Positions 1 through 7,700 of a stretch of 12,709 bases of DNA are shown one piece after another (the first letter of the stretch is position 1; every line of letters starts with the position of its first letter). This DNA is from Elusimicrobiota bacterium (GTDB lineage: Bacteria > Elusimicrobiota > Endomicrobiia > Endomicrobiales > Endomicrobiaceae): positions 1 to 12,709 of the forward strand of contig JAITCX010000206.1 in NCBI GenBank assembly GCA_031282945.1, written 5' to 3'. Below the pieces are notes generated by a model. It worked only from the letters and a program-made list of their open reading frames with translations. It made no database searches and was not told the origin of the DNA. The translations under genes were made by a program, and so were the position numbers.

Positions 1-380
1 CCCTTGCGGCCGCTCCATGCAAGCGTCTCAACATGCAGCTCTAAAACATCGCCCGGTTTTACGGTCTGTCTAAACTTAACGCCGTCTATCGCCATAAAAT
101 ATGCAAGGCAATTTTTTAGATCTGGTTTTGAAAGCAATAAAACGCAAGCTGTTTGCGCCATAGCTTCAACAGTTAAAACGCCGGGCATCACGGGAGCGCC
201 GGGAAAATGTCCTTGAAAAAAACCTTCATTTCCACTAACGCATTTATACCCCACAGCTTTAAGCGGCTCGCTTGCGCTTACCTTAACTCTATCCACCATT
301 AAAAATGGATACCTGTGCGGAATAATTTGTAAAACTTCCTGTTGCGTCAGCAATTTTTCGCCTTCTTTTATCTCAAACAT
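1..380 (-). CDS. fabZ: 3-hydroxyacyl-[acyl-carrier-protein] dehydratase FabZ (partial, C-terminus beyond window)
   Basis: FabZ dehydrates (3R)-hydroxyacyl-ACP to trans-2-enoyl-ACP in cytoplasmic fatty-acid elongation, so it competes with lipid A synthesis for hydroxyacyl-ACP. The visible 126 codons from the ATG at 378-380 cover most of a usual 140-160 residue hotdog-fold protein. I see the N-terminal PHRYPFLMVDRV motif (residues 21-32), the active-site loop GHFPGAPVMPG (57-67) with catalytic His58, and the helix VLTVEAMAQ (68-76) with catalytic Glu72. The frame stays open to base 1, so the gene continues to the left. A strong Shine-Dalgarno, GGAGGGG, lies 5 nt before the ATG. The gene starts 23 nt after the lpxC stop, so it is co-transcribed with lpxC. 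It is not fused to LpxC as in Bacteroidetes. FabA is unlikely given the HRYPFLMVD start. The lpxA gene often follows in such clusters but is not visible here. Confidence 0.95.
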   Translation of the reverse strand, partial: MFEIKEGEKLLTQQEVLQIIPHRYPFLMVDRVKVSASEPLKAVGYKCVSGNEGFFQGHFPGAPVMPGVLTVEAMAQTACVLLLSKPDLKNCLAYFMAIDGVKFRQTVKPGDVLELHVETLAWSGRK

Positions 381-403
381 AAATTCCCCTCCATAAATTT
401 TGA

Positions 404-1252
404 TTAAACTAAAACGGCTTTCTTTAAAAGCTCCTCTACAAAATGAATATTGTTTTTATGGCCGGGCTTATCAACCACAACTTGCGCTTTAATTGAATGC
501 CCCGCTAAATATAAATCTCCAATTAAATCTAAAATTTTGTGGCGCACAAATTCATCCTTAAACCTCAACGGCTCCTCATTGTGAATTCCGTCAAGACCGA
601 TAACAATTGCATTGCTCATATTGCCGCCTTTACCTAAATTGTTTGCTAAAAGCGATTCTATTTCATAATCAAAACAAAAAGTTTTGGCGGGCGCAATCTC
701 TTTTAAAAACACATCCCTATTTATCTCAGGAATTGCAAGATGCTGCATCTTCAACAATGGATGATCAAATCCAATAGTCGCATCAATTTCAAAATGATCG
801 CATGGATATGCCCAATACCTGCTGACGCCAAAACTAACGCTTATCGGTTGAGCTAAAGTTAAATATTTTTTCGCCGCTTCAAGTTCCGTTACCTGCGCCT
901 CATCTAAAACGCCCGCAAAACCAAGAGCGCTGCCGTCCAAAATCGGAGGTTCGGCGGAATCTATTTCAATAATTAAATTGTCAATGCCAAGCGCCGAAAC
1001 GCTCGCCATTATATGTTCTATGGTATACACCGTCGCATCGCCGTTTGCTATAACGCTGCCTCTGACCGCTTGAGATGCCAAAGTATTTTTTACAACAGCT
1101 TTAATATGCGGCTTATTAGGCAAATCCACACGCACAAAAACTATCCCCTCATCCGCCCGCGCCGGCTTAAAAACAATTTTGCTTTCTTTGCCCGTGTGCA
1201 GCCCTACTCCTTGCACCGAGACTTCTTTTTTTATTGTGGTTTGCTTTGACAC
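404..1252 (-). CDS. lpxC: UDP-3-O-acyl-N-acetylglucosamine deacetylase LpxC
   Basis: LpxC is the Zn-dependent cytoplasmic deacetylase that catalyses the committed step of lipid A synthesis. At 282 residues it is near the short end of the family (E. coli has 305). The conserved residues are present: the N-terminal GVGLHTG (15-21), the EH pair in TIEHIMASVSALG (Glu79, His80, the first zinc ligand), the LDGSALGF loop (105-112), KTFCF (190-194), and RHKILDLIGDLYLAGH (237-252), which gives zinc ligands His238 and Asp242. Catalytic His265 is in PGHKNN. The start is GTG (1250-1252). An in-frame TAA lies two codons upstream (1256-1258), GGAGG lies 7 nt before the GTG, and the next in-frame Met is far inside the enzyme, so GTG is the only reasonable start. 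The gene overlaps the 3' end of lpxD by 22 bp in another frame, which suggests translational coupling. The enzyme appears intact. Confidence 0.97.
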   Translation of the reverse strand: MSKQTTIKKEVSVQGVGLHTGKESKIVFKPARADEGIVFVRVDLPNKPHIKAVVKNTLASQAVRGSVIANGDATVYTIEHIMASVSALGIDNLIIEIDSAEPPILDGSALGFAGVLDEAQVTELEAAKKYLTLAQPISVSFGVSRYWAYPCDHFEIDATIGFDHPLLKMQHLAIPEINRDVFLKEIAPAKTFCFDYEIESLLANNLGKGGNMSNAIVIGLDGIHNEEPLRFKDEFVRHKILDLIGDLYLAGHSIKAQVVVDKPGHKNNIHFVEELLKKAVLV

Positions 1253-2289
1253 TCTTTATCCTCCAAGCCCTCTAACTTTTTCTTTATATTTTTAATGTCT
1301 TGATATATTTGCGGCAGATGTCTTAACGCCGCCCTAATTTTTATGCTTTGAGTTAAATCCACTATTGGATTGCCGCCGACTTTCTGACCGTCCTTTATAT
1401 TTCCCGACACCCCCGACTGCCCAGCCACCAAAACATTATTGCCGATATTTAAATGCCCCGCTATGCCCGTTTGGCCGCCCACAATTACATTGTCGCCGAT
1501 TTTTGTAGAACCCGAAATTCCAACCTGCGCCACAATTAAAGAATTTTTTCCTATGCAAACATTATGCGCAATCTGCACCAAATTATCTATTTTTGCGCCG
1601 TCTCCAATTTTTGTAGAATTTGTTGTGGCTCTGTCGATGGTTGTATTGGCGCCCACCTCAACATCATTTCCAATGACAACATTTCCTATTTGCGGAATTT
1701 TTTGGTTTTGCCCGTCAACCGTTGCAAAGCCGAAACCGTCTCCGCCCACCACAACGCCCGGCTGCAAAATCACCCTGTCGCCCAGAACACAATTTTCTCT
1801 TATCGTAACATTAGAATAAATTATGCAACTCTTTCCAATTTTTGCATTTCTGCCGACATAAACATTTGGGAAAATCCTCGTCCCGCTTGCCACCTGCGCG
1901 CCCTTATCTATAACAACGCATGCCCCAATATAAACGTCAGGCGCTACTTTTGCCTGCTCGTCTATAAACGCCCTCGGGCTAATTTCAAATTTAATATCAT
2001 CCAACCTTTCTTTAGCAATAATATTTAAAACCAAAGAATATGCATACTGCGGATTTGCAACCTTTATAATATTTTTCCCGCTAAACTTTTTCTCGTCTAT
2101 ATCTTGACCAACAAATAAAGCCCCCGCTTTTGTTTCAAACGCTTGCTGCAGATATTTCATATTTCCCAAAAAAGAAATATCGTCTGCCACTGCCTCCGCC
2201 AAACCAGACGCATTTCTTATAATTTTATTTTCATCGCCTACCAAAAATCCATTTGTGATTTGCGCAAGCTTTACAAGCGTTATTTCCAT
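1231..2289 (-). CDS. lpxD: UDP-3-O-(3-hydroxyacyl)glucosamine N-acyltransferase LpxD
   Basis: LpxD transfers a 3-hydroxyacyl chain from ACP to the 2-amino group of UDP-3-O-acylglucosamine, the step right after LpxC, in the cytoplasm. The 352 residues match the usual 335-355. Residues 1-100 form the LpxD N-terminal uridine-binding domain (for example DDISFLGNMKYLQQAF). Residues 105-300 are left-handed beta-helix hexapeptide repeats of the [IV]G-D-V-x-[IV] type. The family motif GGDGFGFA is at 182-189, and catalytic His242 lies in VQIAHNVCIG. A C-terminal helical segment (about 312-345, rich in Lys) matches the ACP-recognition helices. The start is ATG (2287-2289), preceded by a G-rich GGCGGGGGG 5 nt upstream, a less standard ribosome site than its neighbours have. 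It lies 28 nt after the bamA stop and overlaps lpxC by 22 bp. LpxA is excluded by the N-terminal domain and the GGDGFGFA motif. Confidence 0.97.
   Translation of the reverse strand: MEITLVKLAQITNGFLVGDENKIIRNASGLAEAVADDISFLGNMKYLQQAFETKAGALFVGQDIDEKKFSGKNIIKVANPQYAYSLVLNIIAKERLDDIKFEISPRAFIDEQAKVAPDVYIGACVVIDKGAQVASGTRIFPNVYVGRNAKIGKSCIIYSNVTIRENCVLGDRVILQPGVVVGGDGFGFATVDGQNQKIPQIGNVVIGNDVEVGANTTIDRATTNSTKIGDGAKIDNLVQIAHNVCIGKNSLIVAQVGISGSTKIGDNVIVGGQTGIAGHLNIGNNVLVAGQSGVSGNIKDGQKVGGNPIVDLTQSIKIRAALRHLPQIYQDIKNIKKKLEGLEDKECQSKPQ
1260..1264 (-). promoter_or_regulatory. Ribosome binding site that fixes the GTG start of lpxC
   Basis: The minus strand reads GGAGG, then seven bases (ATAAAGA), then GTG. 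The site lies inside the last codons of lpxD. With the in-frame TAA at 1256-1258 immediately upstream of the GTG, it leaves no room for an earlier start. Ribosomes finishing lpxD pass over the site, so lpxC initiation is probably coupled to lpxD translation; the coupling is an inference. Confidence 0.85.
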
Positions 2290-2317
2290 TTTTACCCCCC
2301 GCCAAAATTTGTTTTAA

Positions 2318-4615
2318 CTAAAAAATATTTCCAATTGAAAAATAAAATTTCTGCAGTTTATCGCCGCGTTTATGATTTAGACCGTAGCCCCAATCTATTC
2401 TCAATGGAAACATCGGCGTTGCAAATCTTATCCCAAACCCAACGCCTGAACGTAGATCATTTTCCGTTTCGCCCAACTCTAAATGAACGGTATTGATGTC
2501 CTGCCAAGCTCCGCCTATATCATAAAAGAATACGCCCTGCAAAATAGTTTTATTTCTATCCATAAGCAATGGAAATTTATATTCCGCATTAAACACGGTC
2601 ATAATTTTTGCCCCGCCGGTATAACCGATCTGCTGATAGTCATAGCCTCTCACAGTGTCGGCGCCGCCGATATAATATCTCTCATAAATAGGAACGTCTT
2701 GGCCGCCGTATCCAACAACCCTGCCTATGCCGAGATTTAACCCAAGCACAAAACGCCAAAAAGTTGGAAAATACCACGAGGAACGAAAATATGTTTTCAC
2801 AAAATTTGTGTCGCCGCCCAAAAGATCGCTTGCCGTTCTAACCGTTACGGATTGACGCTGGCCGCGGTTTGGATCAAAATATACATCGCGCGTATCATAG
2901 GCAAGCGATGTAATGATGCTTGAAACATTGTCCTTTGAAATGCCGGTATCGCTTAAAAATTTCGCATACTCATATTGTTCTAAATATGTTGAACGCGGGA
3001 AGATGCTGTCGTCTAAATTTACATGCTCAAAAGAATACCCGATAGATGCAAAAATCACATCACTAAACCTCGGTCCCACGGTGGCCGAAGCGCCGGTGCG
3101 CTGTTCTTTGTAAGCGCTTGCAATTAAATCGTAATCGCGAATTCTTTCTATTTGATAACCGCTTAAAGTTAAGCTCATGTTTTGATCAAAAATATAAGGT
3201 TCGGTCCAATCAACTTGGTAGTTGCGTCTTTGCGATGCGCCAAAACCCCATTCCGCCATAACATTTAAACGCTGCGCTAAACCGAATAAATTTAAATATT
3301 GAAACTGAACCGACCCCACAAATTCATCCACTGAGGAATAGCCCACGCCCGCCGAAATCATGCCGGGACGCCCTTCGGTTATGTCAAATTCTATGTCCAT
3401 AACATCGCGTTGGCGCGTCGGCAAAAGCTGCGGTTCAACCGCATCAATAAACCCAAGATTATAAATTCTGCCAATGCTCTGACGCACTTTGCGCGCAGAA
3501 AGCGGATCGCCGGGATTTAATTTTATTTCGCGCCTAATAACTTTTTCACGAGTGGACTCCAGCCCCTCAATATAAATATTTCCAGTATACATCATGTAAC
3601 TTTCCTGAATTTGAAATATTACATCCACCGTTGCGTCTTCGGAGCCGGCTTGTTCATGGCGCACAAATTCCGGTCCGATTTGCGCCTGCAAATAACCTTT
3701 GTCAGCATAGGCCTCATAAAGCGCTTGAGTGGCTTCATTTATCGCCGAGATTTTATAGAGCTGCCGAGATTTTAATTTTGTGAGCTTATACAATTGCTCA
3801 TTTGTCATGACGGTATTTCCCCAAGTTTCAATCTGGGCATATTTATATTTCAAACCTTCTTGAATGCTTATAGCTATAAAAATTTTTGTCTTGTCTTCGC
3901 TATATGTAATAGAGGACGAAACCAATTCATAGTCCATATAACCGCGTTGTTTATAAAAAGTTTCCAAGTTTGCTAAATCAGCTCGGTATAAATCCTCATT
4001 AAAAACTTTTTTACGTTTTGTCTTTTTTATTTGGCGCAAAAGTTTGCGCTCTTTAAAAGCTTCTTCTCCCTCAATAGTTACGCCGCCGATAGAAACTTTT
4101 TGATTTTCTGTGATTAAAAAATTTATTGTCATTTTACCGGTTTGAGGATTTGTGGTGGGATAGACTTCAATTTGAACATCCATATAACCTTTATTTTTAT
4201 AGAGTGTTGTAATTTTTGCAATGGTTTCATCCAAATCCATTTGATTGAAATAACCTTTTTTCTTTAGCACGCTTTCAGATGTGAGGCGGCTCCTTGAAAA
4301 TTCTTTATTACCCTTAAAATCAATCTTTTCTATGTATGGATTTTCTTCAACTGTAATAGTTAAAACTCCAGTGGTATCATTGAAATCATATTCAATATTG
4401 GAAAACATTTTCTGCTCAAATAAAGTTCTCACGCCGTCTCTAACTTTTTGCTCGTCATAATAATTTCCCTTTTTGAGAGGGATCTCGCGCAACACAACTT
4501 TTGGTTTTAAAGTGACCAGTCCTCTTACAACAATCTGGCTTATTTCATCGGTTTGCGCCCAAGCCGTAGACGCCGCTAAAATAATAAAAAGCGATAGCGC
4601 TAAAAACTTTTTCAT
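2318..4615 (-). CDS. bamA: Outer membrane protein assembly factor BamA (Omp85 family)
   Basis: BamA is the outer-membrane barrel that folds and inserts other beta-barrel proteins. The 765 residues begin with a Sec signal peptide (about 1-20, cleavage likely after AWA, before Gln21) with no lipobox Cys. Five POTRA domains follow, at about 24-92, 93-172, 173-255, 256-340 and 341-417. Each has the alternating helix/strand pattern and a typical GN/GL or G-Y/F turn such as NKGYMDVQIE and KQRGYMDYE. The barrel spans about 418-765, with the loop-6 lock motif VRGYDY (655-660; the family consensus is [VI]RG[FY]) and a terminal Phe in SIGNIF as beta-signal. Five POTRAs and an intact barrel fit BamA rather than TamA (three POTRAs). 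The start is ATG at 4613-4615, with AGGAG 5 nt upstream. It lies 119 bp downstream of tamB and 28 bp upstream of lpxD; no skp/ompH gene intervenes. Confidence 0.96.
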   Translation of the reverse strand: MKKFLALSLFIILAASTAWAQTDEISQIVVRGLVTLKPKVVLREIPLKKGNYYDEQKVRDGVRTLFEQKMFSNIEYDFNDTTGVLTITVEENPYIEKIDFKGNKEFSRSRLTSESVLKKKGYFNQMDLDETIAKITTLYKNKGYMDVQIEVYPTTNPQTGKMTINFLITENQKVSIGGVTIEGEEAFKERKLLRQIKKTKRKKVFNEDLYRADLANLETFYKQRGYMDYELVSSSITYSEDKTKIFIAISIQEGLKYKYAQIETWGNTVMTNEQLYKLTKLKSRQLYKISAINEATQALYEAYADKGYLQAQIGPEFVRHEQAGSEDATVDVIFQIQESYMMYTGNIYIEGLESTREKVIRREIKLNPGDPLSARKVRQSIGRIYNLGFIDAVEPQLLPTRQRDVMDIEFDITEGRPGMISAGVGYSSVDEFVGSVQFQYLNLFGLAQRLNVMAEWGFGASQRRNYQVDWTEPYIFDQNMSLTLSGYQIERIRDYDLIASAYKEQRTGASATVGPRFSDVIFASIGYSFEHVNLDDSIFPRSTYLEQYEYAKFLSDTGISKDNVSSIITSLAYDTRDVYFDPNRGQRQSVTVRTASDLLGGDTNFVKTYFRSSWYFPTFWRFVLGLNLGIGRVVGYGGQDVPIYERYYIGGADTVRGYDYQQIGYTGGAKIMTVFNAEYKFPLLMDRNKTILQGVFFYDIGGAWQDINTVHLELGETENDLRSGVGFGIRFATPMFPLRIDWGYGLNHKRGDKLQKFYFSIGNIF

Positions 4616-4651
4616 ATATGCTCCTAAGAAGTATTTTTGATTATCTTAATA

Positions 4652-4680
4652 ATTATACAATATTTAATTATCTACAAACT
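4652..4680 (-). promoter_or_regulatory. Candidate promoter for bamA-lpxD-lpxC-fabZ in the tamB-bamA gap
   Basis: The 119-bp gap between tamB and bamA (4616-4734) is very AT-rich and holds no gene. On the minus strand it contains a perfect TATAAT at 4652-4657, 36 nt before the bamA ATG. That would give a leader of about 30 nt containing the AGGAG ribosome site. The -35 region is weak: at a 17-bp spacer (4675-4680) it reads AGTTTG, and the better-looking TTGTAG has only a 14-bp spacer. In such AT-rich DNA a TATAAT can occur by chance. An internal promoter boosting bamA is plausible but unproven, and read-through from tamB is the alternative. Confidence 0.35.
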
Positions 4681-4734
4681 CACACTTTAACGGCTTTTCG
4701 GCAATATTTATTCCTCAAAAAATAAATATAAAAA

Positions 4735-7700
4735 TCACTGGCTTGGGCTTGGCGTTTGAGGGCTGGGTATGACAAGCCGTTTTCTGCCGCCGCCGAAACG
4801 AAACTGCTGCTGGAGCATTATACGTCTGTCGGGATGATAATCTCCCGCATCGCCGCCCAGCTCATAAGTTCCTGTAACAAATAAATTATTGGCAAGCCTA
4901 TAGCGCATTTCCACTTCCTGCTTTAATTCCAATTCATCGGACTCTTCTGTATTTTGTTGGGCGTCTGCAGTATTTGCTTTTTGATCTATCGTTATGGAAT
5001 AGCCGAGCGAAATTTGATTTGTAATATTTTTTCTAAAAGAATATTTTGTGCCGTAAAGCAAATTCTGCAAATTGCCGGATGAGCCTTCCGAATCGGCCGC
5101 CGCAGCGGCGGCTCCGCCGTCAACCGTTGGGGCGTTTGCGGCGGCGCTTTGCTTTTTTGCATAATTTGAATCAGGCACATAAGAAACCCTAAAATTATCT
5201 ATAAGCCCTGTCTTTCTCAAAATGCTTTGCGTAAACGGCACCGCAAAAGTAGAATTTAAAAGACGCACGCTTCTCTGCTGCAAAAGATAATCAGCATTGG
5301 TATTTGCATTTTTATTTAAATCATCCGAGCCATCCGAGCTTACGCCGAGAATTCTGGCATAGACGTCCCGCTCGCCTAAAGTTGGATCATCGCGCGATGC
5401 AAAACGCAATTTCAAATCGTCCAGCGAAGATCTATCTACAGAGACGCGCATAACTTCCTCGCTTTCAGTTTTTGAATTGTATGTTGTGACATCAGCCTCG
5501 CCTGTGATATACATTGAATTATTTATTATTTCGCATTTTGCGCTGGCAATATTAAATCCAATTCCCAAATAAGAAATTTGCCCATACTGCGCCTCCACCT
5601 CGCCGTTAACTTTTATATCCGCGCCCTGTCCGCTAATATTTATTTTTCCGTTTATTGCAATGTTTGCAAAAGAATTTTCATAAACTGTATTTTTCCCAGA
5701 CACAATATCAATATTATAAATGGAATTTTCCAAAAGACTTCCATCGGAATTTTTATAGCCTTCAGTTGTATAATTGAAATGCGTTTTTTCTAAAATAATT
5801 TTTCCTGAAATTTCAGGTTGAGAGATATTGCCTGAAATCTTTATGTCAAAAATCGGCGTTCCCTGCGATACGTCTTTAACCAATAGTTTTGAAATCGGCA
5901 TTTTGCTAAGCCTAAACGGAATGCCTTTAGGACCTGTAAAAAGATGCAGATCTAAATTCATAGAATCGTTAAATCCGCCAAAAGCCCCGCCTGTAACAGT
6001 TATTAAGCCGCCGCCAGAACGCGCTGTAAAATTTTTAATATTTACAGAATCTCGGTCCCAAGATATATCAATTTTTACATCTTTTAAAGTTGTAAGATAA
6101 TCCTGCATATAAATTGTTCCGCCGTTTATAATCAGCTGACCGGAATGTTCAATATTTTTTATGGAGCCGAAAATATTTCCTCTCACAGACAGCATCATAG
6201 ACTTAGCCCTAATAAAATTATCAGTTAAATAGCTCAAGATTCTAAGTCTTGAATCCATAAGGGAATAGGTGATATTTATAGACCGCTTTTGCAAACTTTC
6301 CTCAACGCTTTTATCCAACCAAATTGGAAACTGCCCCAAAACAGACAAATCAAATTCATTGTCTTTATGCACTTGCGCAACTTTTATAGATGCCATATTA
6401 TCTACCGCCTCAAATTCTATCCGCGCATAATCATAAGGCACTTGCATCACAGAACCTTTTTGTGAGTTTAAAATGAAACTCATTGTGGGATTTCTAAGAG
6501 ACCCTCTTGTTTGAAATAATAAATCCATGCTCCCCTCAAAATCCAAATCCAAACCCAGAAATTCCGAGGCACCCTGCATATCAATATTTCTGCCTGAAAC
6601 GTTTAACCTAAAATCATTTTTCTTAAATGCGGCATTGGCCTCAAAAATAGAGCCGCCTGAGCCGATAAATCTAAACCGATTTATTTCGCTATTTTCCAAA
6701 TCGTATTCAAGACTTAAATCAATATTATTTTTTGCATCTCGGTGGGAAGCAAGCAAAATATTTGAAACCAAATCAAAACGTATTCTGTAATTATCCAAGC
6801 GCGCTCGATTTATCCAAAAGTCATTTAATAATAGATGGCCTGAAAAAGCTTTTTGAGCGTTTAATGTATTTATAGATCCGTCTAATTCAAATTTCCCAAA
6901 AATATCTAAAAGCGATACATGAATATTTATCAACTGCCCATTTAAATTATATCTGCCCTCATCTATATTAAAATATCCTTCCACATTTTTTATCTGCGCA
7001 TCGGAAATTTGTAAAAAAGCCTCCGAGACTGAAACTACTTTTTTGTATGCCTGCATCCTCACATTAAACTCATTTATATTTATATTATCTACTTTCATAT
7101 TGACGCTGCGCCCATTTAAACTTATTTGCGCAGAGCCGTTTCTATTTCTCACAACTCCTGTGCCGTTTAATAGTCCTGCAAAAGCTGTATTTTCAAAATT
7201 AAAAAATTTTGAAACACTTGTCCAAGGCAAATTTTTAACTGTAAAGTTTATTCCTTTTCTCTGCGAATATAAACCCTCAAAATCAATTCTGCCTTTTTTA
7301 TCTATAACAATATTTCCGTCATAGACGATAAGTTCTTTTTCCGCATATCTATAATCTGCGCTTGCGTCTATTATTACGCCATTAAAGCGGGCATTACTTG
7401 AAACAATATCTCCATCTATATTTATATCTGTTAAGGATCCAGAAATATAAGCGCTGGCATTTATTTTTGCATTTAATCCCTCAAAAATTTCCGATATATC
7501 AAAATTTGAAAAAGAAATATCGCCTCTTAAAGTTTTTTGAGAAATATCATATTTTATCCAACCTGCCAAACCTTCTTTAGATTTAATTGAGGAGATATTT
7601 ATTTCCGCTTTTGAAATGCTCGCGGGCGCCGCAATATTTATAAACTTTACTTTTCCTATATTTAAATAATCTATATTTGTAAGCCCCACATTTATTTGGT

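Noticed and set aside
1439..2028. Long plus-strand open frames (126 and 154 codons) opposite lpxD
   Set aside because: They are antisense shadows of the hexapeptide-repeat coding region, with no ribosome site or recognisable protein pattern; lpxD itself is intact with catalytic residues.
4691..4702. CGGCTTTTCGGC, looked like a small GC hairpin
   Set aside because: It is a short direct repeat of CGGC, not an inverted repeat, so no stem forms.
4704..4729. AT-only 9-bp inverted repeat after tamB, considered as a terminator
   Set aside because: The stem has no G-C pairs and is not followed by a T tract on the minus strand; too weak to call, and bamA likely continues the transcript.
4992..5180. 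62-codon minus-strand frame inside the 3' part of tamB
   Set aside because: It overlaps the GC-rich linker region of tamB in another frame; Pro/Arg-rich composition is an expected by-product of the Ala/Gly-coding repeat.
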